A stretch of 23,085 nucleotides of DNA from an uncultured Clostridiaceae bacterium (GTDB lineage: Bacteria > Bacillota > Clostridia > Clostridiales > Oxobacteraceae). The stretch spans positions 1 to 23,085 of the forward strand of contig CALCDS010000408.1 of the NCBI GenBank assembly GCA_937900065.1. The letters run 5' to 3'. The translations under genes and the position numbers were made by a program. The notes under the pieces are model-generated. The model searched no databases and was not told where the DNA came from. It was given only the letters and a program-made list of their open reading frames with translations. Of the stretch, positions 16,501 through 23,085 are shown piece after piece (the stretch's first letter is position 1; each line of letters opens with the position of its first letter).

Positions 16501-17210
16501 TCCATCAAAACTTGTTTTATTTTTTCAAGTTGAGAATCGATTGAGGCATCTACAGTGCTTAAACCTGTATTTATGGTACATCCGCCCCTCTTTATAGCAT
16601 TATCTTTTATGATGTCTATCGATGTATTTTCTCCAGCAGACTTTACCAGTTCATCCATTTTAGAGTCCAGTATCGCATAATCCATTGGGTTGACCCTTAT
16701 TATAACCTGCCCTTTTACCACTGCTCTATTTATAGAATCGTTTACCATCTTCAATATTACGGAATCATTTGTATCAGCCTGATACCCTATAATCTTCTCA
16801 GCTATGGAAATTGCAAGCTCTACTATTTCGCTCTTTTGCTTTTCTATATACTGCCTGGATGCCCTGTGAGCTTCTATTAAAACATTTTCCGCATCTTTCC
16901 TTGTAGCCTCGGTTTTTTTGAAGCCCTCTTCAATTCCTTTTTTAAGCCCGTCATTATATCCCTTTTTAGATGCCATATCATATGCTTCGCGCTTTATGCT
17001 TTCGGCTTTTTTTGAAGCCGAATCGATCATCATCTTGCTTTTTGCTTCGGCTTCACTTATGATATCCTTTGCTTCCCGAGCATAATCTTTATTGGTCTGT
17101 TCTTTTTTAGCAGGACACGCGGGTTTAATATGGATCACTGGAGCTTTTATAGTGTATACCGAGTTAGCATCCACATTGCTGCTCTTGATCACCTTATACG
17201 ATAATTGCAT
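16497..17210 (-). CDS. fliH: FliH, negative regulator and stator of the FliI ATPase
   Basis: Protein of 237 residues from ATG 17210, which follows GAGGTGG. Its central helix has a run of GxxxG repeats (G84, G88, G92, G96) typical of FliH, embedded in charged coiled coil. The C-terminal half (about 120-237) matches the domain related to V-type ATPase subunit E, with ELAISIAEKIIGYQ and a VNPMDYAIL segment. It binds the FliI N-terminus and tethers it to the C-ring. It overlaps the fliG end by 17 bp. Confidence 0.9.
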   Translation of the reverse strand: MQLSYKVIKSSNVDANSVYTIKAPVIHIKPACPAKKEQTNKDYAREAKDIISEAEAKSKMMIDSASKKAESIKREAYDMASKKGYNDGLKKGIEEGFKKTEATRKDAENVLIEAHRASRQYIEKQKSEIVELAISIAEKIIGYQADTNDSVILKMVNDSINRAVVKGQVIIRVNPMDYAILDSKMDELVKSAGENTSIDIIKDNAIKRGGCTINTGLSTVDASIDSQLEKIKQVLME

Positions 17211-18207
17211 CTTCTCCACCTCTTGCAATGATTATCTCTCCGGCATCGTCAAGCCGCCTTATGATGTTGACTATATTCTGCTGCGCCTTCTCAACATCTA
17301 CAATCCTTACAGGGCCTAAGTATTCTATATCCTCTTTCAATGCAGCACTTGCCCTCTTTGACATGTTCCTATATATAGCATCCGCAACTTCCTCTGATGA
17401 ACCTTTGAGAGCATATGCAAAATCTTTGCTGTCGACTTCTCTTATAATCCTCTGAATTGAAATATTGTCCAGATTGACTATATCTTCAAATACAAACAAG
17501 TTGGAGCGTATTTCTTCCGCAAGTTCAGGCTCATCTTTTTCAAGCTGTTCGATTATATTCTTCTCAGTACCCCTGTCGGATTGATTGAGTATCTGCACAA
17601 GTGAACTTATTCCACCTATTTCTGCAAGATCCGGCCTTACGACTGCAGACAGTTTTTTCTCAAGCACACCTTCAACTTCATGTATGACTGTCGGAGATGT
17701 ATTTTTCATATTGGCTACCCTCTTGGCAACATCGCTCTGCATTCCCTCGGGAAGTCCCGAAAGTATTTGTGCGGCTTTGTCAGGCTGCAAATAGCACAAT
17801 ATGAGTGCAATCGTTTGGGGATGTTCATTCATTATGATGCTTAAAAGCTGCTGGGAATCAGCTTTTCTTGCCGCGCTAAAAGGTCTGAACTGCTGGGTTA
17901 TCTCGCCCACCTGATCCATTATTTCCAAAGCTTTTGGAACTCCCAGAGCCTTGCTTAAAAGAGTTTTTGCATACTCAAAACCGCCTTCAAGTATATATTC
18001 TTTGGCTTTATTGATATTTATAAATTCTTCAATCACTTTATCTTTTACTTCAGGATCAATCTTTACAGTGTTTGCAATCTCAAATGTTATCTTTTTTATA
18101 TCCTTTTCCGGCAGCCTTTTTAGAATGTTTGATGAAACTTCAGAACCTAGCGTTATAAATAATATTGCAGCTTTTTGTGCCCCGGTGAGTTTCTCAACTT
18201 TCGCCAA
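17194..18207 (-). CDS. fliG: FliG, rotor/switch protein of the C-ring
   Basis: Protein of 337 residues, family length. The N-terminal domain has LTGAQKAAILFITLGSEVSS. The middle domain holds the EHPQTIALIL motif at 128-137 and the C-terminal domain carries the torque-generating charged helix (DISI...REVDSKDFAYALKGSSEEV). The preferred start is TTG 18207, 6 nt after GAGAGGTG; the GTG at 18216 is part of that SD. FliG joins the MS ring protein FliF to FliM, and contacts MotA. FliM and FliN are not encoded in this window. Confidence 0.96.
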   Translation of the reverse strand: MAKVEKLTGAQKAAILFITLGSEVSSNILKRLPEKDIKKITFEIANTVKIDPEVKDKVIEEFININKAKEYILEGGFEYAKTLLSKALGVPKALEIMDQVGEITQQFRPFSAARKADSQQLLSIIMNEHPQTIALILCYLQPDKAAQILSGLPEGMQSDVAKRVANMKNTSPTVIHEVEGVLEKKLSAVVRPDLAEIGGISSLVQILNQSDRGTEKNIIEQLEKDEPELAEEIRSNLFVFEDIVNLDNISIQRIIREVDSKDFAYALKGSSEEVADAIYRNMSKRASAALKEDIEYLGPVRIVDVEKAQQNIVNIIRRLDDAGEIIIARGGEDAIIV

Positions 18208-18212
18208 GCCAA

Positions 18213-19781
18213 TCACCTCTCATCTTCAGTTAGCCAAGATTTTATTATATCAACAACCTGATCGGGTTTCTTATCTGCATATTTTTTAAGTTCTTCCACA
18301 ATATCGGGCTTGTTATCTTCCTGCTCGAAAATAACAGGAGCATTAGCAGGTGCATTATTTATTATTTCATTAGCCGGCGCTTGCTCTTCAGCTGTATTTA
18401 ATTCCTCTTCGACTTCGTTTTTAGATCTTATCTTTCGAATCAGGAGTATGGCGAGCACAATTGCCACCAAACCTGCAAGAGGATATCCTATGTATTCAGC
18501 CAGTTTCTTCTTCCTCTCCTCTGCTTTCTGCTGTTCCTCCATTGATTTCAAATCTTCTTCTACCTTTCTCTTTAATGTAGTATCAAAAGGTATGCCTTCA
18601 ACACTTATCATATCTTTACGGTTTTCATCATTTACGTAACCTGTTGCAGCCATAACGATATTTTCAACCGATTGTTTTTGCTCATCTGAAAGAGTGCCGT
18701 CGACTACGACCGAAGTTGATAATTTGTTCACTTTTCCTGGAGCGCTTATGGCCTTATCTTCTGTCTGGCCTACAGCGTATTCTGTTGTCGTCTCTTCATG
18801 GTTGCTGCTTGAATTGCCTCCGCCGGCACCTATGACAGCGCCTGTCTGGTTATCGATAGGGCTTCCGGAACTCTGCGTTCCCGCATTGGTTGAATTCTCT
18901 TTTATCGTGTTCTGGCTTTTTACTATTGCATCTTTATCATAATGTATCGACGTGGTCTGCTTGGAATCAAAATCCAAATCCGCATTTACGGTAACCTTTA
19001 CCTTGTCAGGACCAAAAACAGGTTCCAGCATACCCTTTATGTCGGATGCGAGTTCGGTTTCAAACTGTCCTCTGACATCTTCACGGTTCTCCAATGATGG
19101 AGTCGATGACGAGTCCTCATTCAGATTTTGGCTAAGATATGTAAAATTACTGTCAACAACTACAACATTCTCTTTCGGCAAATTTTTAACGCTTGCAGAA
19201 ACAAGTGCTATGATTGCCTTCACCTGATCCTTGGACAGCTTCTTGCCTGTTTTCAATTTCAATGTGACTGAAGCACTTGCAGGCTGCTCATCCCTTACAA
19301 AAACACTTTCTTCAGGCATTACAAGGTGGACTATGGCCTGTTCAACTTCATCATATGCTTTTATGGTCCTTGCAAGTTCAGTCTCCAGCGCTCTTTGATA
19401 TTGTATCTTCATCTCGGTATCTGTCATTCCGAACTTATTCTGGTCAAAAAGTTCAAAACCCTTACCATCGGATGGCAGAAAGCCTGAACCTGCAATGCTC
19501 ATCCTAATATCATCAACTTTATCGGCTGGTACCAACAAAGTATTTCCCTTGATTTTATAACTGACTTTATCCGTCTTTAGTTTTTCAACAACCTTTGCCA
19601 TATCTTCATCGGACATGTCCATAAGCAAGGGTTCATATTGGGTTTTGTTCATTGATATGCCAAGATATAAGAGCCCAACCGTCATCCCTGCTGCAAATAC
19701 AATAATACCGATTCTTCTGCCTTTGCTTAGTGCTTTCCATTTTTGGCTTATGTTGTTTAATAGATTTTTCAATCCACCCAT
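18213..19781 (-). CDS. fliF: FliF, MS-ring protein
   Basis: Protein of 522 residues, a normal length. Two membrane segments: TM1 about 24-43 (IGIIVFAAGMTVGLLYLGIS) and TM2 about 430-451 (YIGYPLAGLVAIVLAILLI). Between them lie the ring-building domains, with the VHLVMPEESVFVRDEQPASA motif and a low-complexity Gly/Ser/Thr loop. The cytoplasmic C-terminal tail with KYADKKPDQVVDIIKSWL is the FliG-binding end. It starts 17 bp after fliE; the SD AAAGGGG is rather far (about 12 nt) from the ATG. FliF is the base on which the whole basal body is built. Confidence 0.97.
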   Translation of the reverse strand: MGGLKNLLNNISQKWKALSKGRRIGIIVFAAGMTVGLLYLGISMNKTQYEPLLMDMSDEDMAKVVEKLKTDKVSYKIKGNTLLVPADKVDDIRMSIAGSGFLPSDGKGFELFDQNKFGMTDTEMKIQYQRALETELARTIKAYDEVEQAIVHLVMPEESVFVRDEQPASASVTLKLKTGKKLSKDQVKAIIALVSASVKNLPKENVVVVDSNFTYLSQNLNEDSSSTPSLENREDVRGQFETELASDIKGMLEPVFGPDKVKVTVNADLDFDSKQTTSIHYDKDAIVKSQNTIKENSTNAGTQSSGSPIDNQTGAVIGAGGGNSSSNHEETTTEYAVGQTEDKAISAPGKVNKLSTSVVVDGTLSDEQKQSVENIVMAATGYVNDENRKDMISVEGIPFDTTLKRKVEEDLKSMEEQQKAEERKKKLAEYIGYPLAGLVAIVLAILLIRKIRSKNEVEEELNTAEEQAPANEIINNAPANAPVIFEQEDNKPDIVEELKKYADKKPDQVVDIIKSWLTEDER

Positions 19782-19798
19782 GTTTTAAAAATGCCCCT

Positions 19799-20086
19799 TT
19801 ATATCTGCATTCTATTGATTTCTTGATAGGATTCCACAAGCTTATTCCTGACTTCCATGATGAGCTGCATCTGCAATTTAGCTTCGGCTGCCGCAACCAG
19901 AGCATTATGTATATCCGTGGATTCACCAGTAATCAGCTTAGTTGTTTCATAATCCGCCTTAATCTGGGATTCATTTGCAGAATCCAAGGCATCTTTAAGA
20001 TATTGCTCAAATGATGACCCGGTATCATTCTTAACCTGGTTTTGAATTTCAAAATCAACTGCATTGTCTATCCTACTTATTGACAC
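19799..20086 (-). CDS. fliE: FliE, hook-basal body junction protein
   Basis: Protein of 95 residues with a helical C-terminus LQMQLIMEVRNKLVESYQEI, the FliE hallmark. A GTG start at 20086 is supported by GGGAGGT 7-8 nt upstream inside the end of flgC. It links the MS ring to the rod and is an early export substrate. It sits after flgC, as usual. Confidence 0.95.
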   Translation of the reverse strand: MSISRIDNAVDFEIQNQVKNDTGSSFEQYLKDALDSANESQIKADYETTKLITGESTDIHNALVAAAEAKLQMQLIMEVRNKLVESYQEINRMQI

Positions 20087-20091
20087 TTATA

Positions 20092-20526
20092 TTACCTCCC
20101 AATTTCAAGAGCTTTAGAAGCCATGCTTTTTTCAGCTTGAATTGCAGATACATTTGCTTCATAAGCCCGCGTCGATGAAATCATATCCACTATCTCGTTC
20201 AATACGTTCACATTAGGCGTCTGTACATACCCATCGGCTCCTGCATCAGGGTTTGACGGATCATACACTCTCCCAAAAGGAGTCGTCGCGTCTTCAACTA
20301 TTGCTACAGGCCTTATGCCGTTTCCATTGAATGAAACACCGCCGCTGTATCTGTTCATTTCCCTGTCAAGATCTTCCTGAAATATAGCTACTTTCCTCCT
20401 GTAAGGACCGCCTTGGGGTGTTCTGGTAGTGTTTACATTTGAAATATTGCTTGCAATTGTGTCCATCCTCAGCCTCTCTGCAGAAAGTCCGTTAGCGCTT
20501 ATCTGCATAGCTTTAAACAACTGCAT
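20092..20526 (-). CDS. flgC: FlgC, proximal rod protein
   Basis: Protein of 144 residues from ATG 20526. The rod-protein N-terminus is LFKAMQISANGLSAERLRMD followed by TIASNISNVNTTRTPQGGPY. The C-terminus has the NVLNEIVDMISSTRAYEANV helix. These ends form the coiled core of the rod. The SD AAGGGAGAG lies in the end of flgB; the gap to flgB is only 2 bp. Confidence 0.97.
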   Translation of the reverse strand: MQLFKAMQISANGLSAERLRMDTIASNISNVNTTRTPQGGPYRRKVAIFQEDLDREMNRYSGGVSFNGNGIRPVAIVEDATTPFGRVYDPSNPDAGADGYVQTPNVNVLNEIVDMISSTRAYEANVSAIQAEKSMASKALEIGR

Positions 20527-20528
20527 AA

Positions 20529-20888
20529 TTACTCTCTCCCTTCGGTAACAACGCACTTCATTATGCCCATCTTATAATTTATCTGCGAAACAAGTGCGCT
20601 GTAGAGCAAATCATTTGCCGCCTGGTTCGACATCTCAAAATCAATATCAACATTGTTTCCATCTGTCCTCATGCTTGTACTATCATCCCTTATAACCTTA
20701 GGTTCGACATTTTGCACATCATGAGTATTTGCATTAAGTTTGTCCCTTAGCACATCTTCAAAAACAACCTCATACCTTTTGTATCCTTTAGTATTTATAT
20801 TGGCAAGATTCTGGGCTATAACCTTCTGCCTCAAAGATGCCGCATCAAGCGACTTTTTAATAAGACTGTAGGTCAAATCACCATTCAT
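20529..20888 (-). CDS. flgB: FlgB, proximal rod protein, first gene of the operon
   Basis: Protein of 119 residues. ATG 20888 lies 6-7 nt after GAGGTG; the upstream GTG is part of that SD. It has the rod signature AASLRQKVIAQNLANINTKG followed by YKRYEVVFEDVL, and a C-terminal helix AANDLLYSALVSQINYKMGI. It is the first gene after a 200-bp A+T-rich leader, so it is the probable start of the main operon. Confidence 0.96.
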   Translation of the reverse strand: MNGDLTYSLIKKSLDAASLRQKVIAQNLANINTKGYKRYEVVFEDVLRDKLNANTHDVQNVEPKVIRDDSTSMRTDGNNVDIDFEMSNQAANDLLYSALVSQINYKMGIMKCVVTEGRE

Positions 20889-21100
20889 AAATATCACCTC
20901 GACAAACTCAAGATTTAATTATTATTCTACAATAAATTGGGATATTCCTCCTGTATTTTATAAATAATAAATAAATATATATTTTTATGTCGTTTTAACT
21001 ATTATATCATTTATTTCTATTATATCCCATGATATATATAAAATAATAGGGCCTTTAGTCACATTTTGACTTAATATAGACTTAATATAATATAAAATGC
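20889..21100 (-). promoter_or_regulatory. Leader and probable promoter region of the flgB operon
   Basis: This A+T-rich interval holds no gene. Minus-strand candidates are a TATAAT at 21019-21024 with only a poor -35 match, and TTGCAT (21097-21102) with an 18-nt spacer to TATATT (21073-21078). No TAAA-N15-CCGATAA motif is present, so a sigma-28 promoter is not visible, which fits an early-class operon. An AGGAGG motif at 20947-20952 has no proper start codon behind it. No clear riboswitch core was found. The exact promoter is uncertain. Confidence 0.35.
21068..21089. repeat. Tandem 11-bp direct repeat upstream of the flgB operon
   Basis: GACTTAATATA occurs twice without a gap (21068-21078 and 21079-21089). 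A helical-turn spacing of 11 bp would suit two protein-binding half-sites on one DNA face. The repeat is exact; regulatory function is inferred and could be chance in A+T-rich DNA. Confidence 0.5.
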
Positions 21101-21137
21101 AAAAACACAGTGCTGAAAATTTCAGTACTGTGTTTTT
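21101..21137 (-). terminator. Intrinsic terminator after fliS
   Basis: The arms 21101-21118 and 21120-21137 are complementary over 18 positions with one mismatch (A-C in the minus-strand RNA, G-U on the plus strand); the middle forms the loop. The core CACAGT/ACTGTG pairs strongly. In the minus-strand transcript the descending arm ends in TTTTT and continues into T-rich sequence. It lies about 45 nt after the fliS stop and separates the flaG-fliS unit from the flgB operon. There is no plus-strand gene nearby for it to serve. Confidence 0.75.
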
Positions 21138-21179
21138 GAAAAATCGTGTATATATATACTTTTTCTTTGAATATAAATC

Positions 21180-21554
21180 TTATACCATAGTCATTGCTTT
21201 TTGCCAGGTATCCTTAAACCCTGAAAGCATATCTATTATCTCATCTATAATAGCTTTGTCCTTTTTAATATTGGCCTGAGTCAACCTGTATTTCATATAA
21301 TCATACAGGGAATACAAATCCTTGGAAATATCATATTCCATATTCAAGGTTGCCATAAGCTCGCTTATTATGTTCTGAGCCTTTATAAGGTACTTGTTGG
21401 CATCTTCGATATTTTTCTCATCAATAGCAACTTTAGCAAACCTAAGAAACTTTATCGCACCCTCGTAAAGCATTATGAGAAGTTTTCCCTTTGAAGCTGT
21501 CAGCACTTCGTTTTGCTGATAAACCTGATAAGCGTTTGCTGCTTTGTTATACAT
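21180..21554 (-). CDS. fliS: FliS, flagellin export chaperone
   Basis: Protein of 124 residues, family length. ATG 21554 lies 8 nt after AAGGTGG; the GTG upstream is part of the SD. The family features are AANAYQVYQQNEVLTASKGK followed by LLIMLYEGAIKFLRFAKVAI, and an all-helical remainder with LNMEYDISKDLYSLYDYMKY. FliS binds the C-terminal disordered end of flagellin and keeps it from polymerising early. It usually follows fliD, but here it follows a FlaG-like gene; no fliD is seen. A terminator follows. Confidence 0.96.
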   Translation of the reverse strand: MYNKAANAYQVYQQNEVLTASKGKLLIMLYEGAIKFLRFAKVAIDEKNIEDANKYLIKAQNIISELMATLNMEYDISKDLYSLYDYMKYRLTQANIKKDKAIIDEIIDMLSGFKDTWQKAMTMV

Positions 21555-21567
21555 GCATCCATCCACC

Positions 21568-21918
21568 TTACTTTCTTAAATCAATAAAGATCCCTGCCAT
21601 CTGGTCCATATTACTTAGCAGACCATCCACTTCATCTTCTATAAAAGTCTTTATAGCATTTCCATCCTTATCATAAGCAGTCACTGCACCATCATCATCG
21701 ATGGCAAATATCACATCTATGCCTTTGGATTTTAAATACGAATTCAATTTGGCAAGTTTGCTCTTTATGCTTTTTTGAAAAGACTGTCCTTTTTTTTCTT
21801 TTTTATCCTTTGCAACTCTTATCTTATCGGAAGTATGGACAACACCATCTACAGTCTGCTGCTGCACATTGCTTATTATAACGGGATCGATTTTATTCAA
21901 TATTATAGGGTCAGCCAT
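21568..21918 (-). CDS. Divergent FlaG-like protein
   Basis: Protein of 116 residues, not a standard named family member. Residues 59-116 resemble the FlaG domain: LNSYLKSKGIDVIFAIDDDG, then a D-K-D-G-N-A-I-K turn, EDEVDGLL, and the ending MDQMAGIFIDLRK. The neighbouring FlaG ends LWEIAGIFVDERR, so the two C-termini are nearly the same. The IPPE motif of FlaG is replaced by TFIEDE. The N-terminal part is a basic, probably disordered segment (DKIRVAKDKKEKKGQ). It has GAGAAGG upstream of ATG 21918 and sits 5 bp after flaG. Probably an ancient duplicate; function unknown. Confidence 0.75.
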   Translation of the reverse strand: MADPIILNKIDPVIISNVQQQTVDGVVHTSDKIRVAKDKKEKKGQSFQKSIKSKLAKLNSYLKSKGIDVIFAIDDDGAVTAYDKDGNAIKTFIEDEVDGLLSNMDQMAGIFIDLRK

Positions 21919-21923
21919 GATGA

Positions 21924-22265
21924 TTACCTTCTCTCATCAACAAATATCCCTGCAATCTCCCACAGCTTGGCAACCATATCAAGTATCTTCTCAGGCGGTA
22001 TTTCCCTTAACACATCGCCTGTCTCATCATCAATTATCTTGACCATAATGTCTTTTGTAACTTTATGGACTTGAAATTTTAGATGAGTATTATTTTTAAA
22101 CAGCACTTTATTTGAAAAATCCACTGCTGATTTTAAATCTTTAATATCTGTAGAACCATCTTTTCCATCTACATTGATATTATTTTTAGATGTTTTGCTA
22201 TTTGTTTTTATAGTATTGTCAACCTTTACTGCAGTAGTTTTTAAACCTACATTAGCAATATCCAA
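21924..22265 (-). CDS. flaG: FlaG family flagellar protein
   Basis: Protein of 113 residues from a TTG start at 22265, 6 nt after GAGGTG; a longer frame upstream to 22400 would run through the promoter and the terminator of the previous gene, so it is rejected. The C-terminal half is the FlaG domain: HLKFQVHKVTKDIMVKIIDD, ETGDVLREIPPEKILDMVAK and AGIFVDERR. The first about 45 residues are Lys/Asn/Thr-rich and look disordered. FlaG proteins affect filament length in other bacteria. A sigma-28 promoter stands right upstream. Confidence 0.9.
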   Translation of the reverse strand: MDIANVGLKTTAVKVDNTIKTNSKTSKNNINVDGKDGSTDIKDLKSAVDFSNKVLFKNNTHLKFQVHKVTKDIMVKIIDDETGDVLREIPPEKILDMVAKLWEIAGIFVDERR

Positions 22266-22297
22266 GACAATCACCTCAATATTTAATTTCACTATAA

Positions 22298-22324
22298 TTA
22301 TCGGTAAAAAAATGTTAATCTTTA
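22298..22324 (-). promoter_or_regulatory. Sigma-28 (SigD/FliA) promoter for the flaG-fliS unit
   Basis: On the minus strand it reads TAAA (22321-22324), a 15-nt spacer, then ACCGATAA (22298-22305). The consensus is TAAA-N15-GCCGATAA, so only the first G is changed. It lies 33 nt before the TTG start of flaG, giving a leader of about 25 nt. It stands after the terminator hairpin of the glycosyltransferase gene, where a new promoter would be expected. The matching sigma factor is encoded at 676-1407. Confidence 0.85.
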
Positions 22325-22350
22325 CAGTATGTATATGGAAACATAAAAAT

Positions 22351-22382
22351 AAATCCAGGATAAGGTTAAATATCCTGGATTT
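22351..22382 (-). terminator. Intrinsic terminator overlapping the end of the glycosyltransferase gene
   Basis: A perfect 12-bp stem, AAATCCAGGATA with TATCCTGGATTT (22371-22382 and 22351-22362), with an 8-nt loop. In the minus-strand RNA it is followed by T-rich sequence (ATTTTTATGTTT). The stop codon of the glycosyltransferase (22366-22368) is in the loop, so its last codons form one arm. A translating ribosome would disturb this hairpin. Confidence 0.75.
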
Positions 22383-23085
22383 CAGTCTTGCAAGAGCCAT
22401 TTTTCAAAGGATTAATATCATTTTTATTATTATCAGCTAGATTATTAAGAAGTCCATAAATTTTTCGCACTTCTATATCTAGTGAGTACTTATTTTCAAT
22501 ATACCGCCGATATTCATTTGAGTTATAGTCCTCCGAAGTTATCATGTCTACTGCTTCATCTACAGAATTAAAAATATACTTTTTATTATAATGATCTTTA
22601 ATTCCTTCACAATTATGGAGTATAGGTTTAACTCCGCTGCACATAGCTTCAGCAGCTGCAAAACATAAACCTTCGTCTATACTTGATATAACTATATAAT
22701 TGATCTTTTTAAACCACTTTATTTTTTGATCTTGATCCTGCCAACCATCAAATTGAACACTATTATTCAAATGATATTCTTTTATGAAATATTTTATATA
22801 CTCTAAGGTTCTTGAATCTTGGAATTGACCTGCCAAATAGAGTTTATATCTTTTATCAATATCATATAACTTTTTAAATATATCAAGTGTCAAAGGTATA
22901 TTCTTTTTAAAGTTAATATATCCAAGATATCCTAGATTGAATCCCTTTCTTTTGATGTTTAATGGATATGCATTGGCGTTGACCCCACAAAACACAACAT
23001 CAATTTTTAAATTCCCTTTATTTATGCCTACAGTATTCTCTTCAAATATTCGCTTAATGTGTGGCGCCACAATTATAAGTTCATC
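22366..23085 (-). CDS. GT4-family glycosyltransferase, C-terminal part (runs off the window)
   Basis: The frame is open to the window edge (239 residues visible) and lacks its N-terminal domain. The GTG at 23070 is not a real start because the frame continues upstream with DELIIVAPHIKRIF. Features of the GT-B/GT4 C-terminal domain: NLGYLGYINFKKNIPLTLDI, a KLYLAGQF strand, VQFDGWQ, and the donor-binding E-x7-E motif within EGLCFAAAE followed by AMCSGVKPIL. It likely transfers a sugar from a nucleotide-sugar donor. Being next to flagellar genes suggests filament or surface glycosylation, but sugar and target are unknown. Its base composition is more A+T-rich than the flagellar operon. Confidence 0.85.
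   Translation of the reverse strand, partial: DELIIVAPHIKRIFEENTVGINKGNLKIDVVFCGVNANAYPLNIKRKGFNLGYLGYINFKKNIPLTLDIFKKLYDIDKRYKLYLAGQFQDSRTLEYIKYFIKEYHLNNSVQFDGWQDQDQKIKWFKKINYIVISSIDEGLCFAAAEAMCSGVKPILHNCEGIKDHYNKKYIFNSVDEAVDMITSEDYNSNEYRRYIENKYSLDIEVRKIYGLLNNLADNNKNDINPLKNGSCKTEIQDI

Noticed and set aside
20908..20952. Nine-codon leader peptide behind AGGAGG, starting at ATT
   Set aside because: Too short, with a rare start and no independent support.
21017..21049. 7-bp inverted repeat CTATTAT/ATAATAG around the TATAAT element
   Set aside because: Short and made of A/T bases, so easily expected by chance; not listed as an operator.
21066..21095. Plus-strand TTGACT followed by a TATAAT-like element
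   Set aside because: The spacer is 14 nt or the -10 is poor, and no plus-strand gene follows.
20889..21100. c-di-GMP riboswitch or invertible flagellar switch, as in Clostridioides difficile
   Set aside because: No GEMM-type conserved core and no long inverted repeats flanking the region were seen.
22266..22400. Longer FlaG start at 22400
   Set aside because: The extension runs through the terminator stem and sigma-28 promoter and encodes a hydrophobic stretch unlike FlaG.
1..23085. Unknown defence, mobile or other novel multi-gene system
   Set aside because: Every block is accounted for by flagellar genes or one glycosyltransferase; no transposase, integrase, repeat array or toxin-antitoxin pair was found.

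Overview
The window is a nearly complete flagellar biosynthesis operon on the minus strand, so genes are read from high to low coordinates. It probably comes from an anaerobic, low-GC Firmicute of the class Clostridia. The reasons are the A+T-rich DNA, strong GGAGG-type ribosome binding sites, a fused FliR-FlhB, an FlbD/SwrD gene before motAB, a short FlgD, the order flhA-flhF-flhG-sigma28, and the lack of fliM/fliY/cheY between fliL and fliO. I recall this gene order from Clostridium and Clostridioides. No species assignment is possible from the sequence alone.

Right edge (about 22.3-23.1 kb): the 3' part of a GT4-like glycosyltransferase, ended by a hairpin that contains its stop codon. Next comes a three-gene unit (flaG, a second divergent FlaG-like gene, fliS). 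It is preceded by a near-perfect sigma-28 promoter and closed by a strong hairpin at 21.1 kb. This late-class unit should depend on the sigma-28 factor encoded at 0.7-1.4 kb.

Main operon (20.9 kb down to 0.05 kb): 26 tightly packed genes behind a leader of about 200 bp. They run through rod and basal body genes (flgB, flgC, fliE), MS ring and rotor (fliF, fliG), export ATPase complex (fliH, fliI, fliJ), hook-length control and hook (fliK, flgD, a TIGR02530-type gene, flgE), stator and its helper (flbD/swrD, motA, motB), fliL, the export gate (fliO, fliP, fliQ, fliR-flhB, flhA), placement and number control (flhF, flhG), the sigma-28 factor, and two small membrane proteins. Most junctions overlap or are under 25 bp, which suggests one transcript with translational coupling. 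The only internal gap, 104 bp before flgE, holds two possible RNA hairpins.

Logic: early structural, export and motor parts are made from the long operon, which ends with its own late-class sigma factor. That factor then turns on the flaG-fliS unit and presumably flagellin elsewhere. Hook-basal body and export gate are almost complete here, but the C-ring proteins FliM and FliN are not; they probably lie beyond the left edge.

I found no mobile element, CRISPR array, tRNA, rRNA or unknown multi-gene system. The points most worth checking are the small gene at 50-250 that appears to start with ATT, the paired FlaG-like genes without fliD, the sigma-28 promoter, and the hairpins before flgE.
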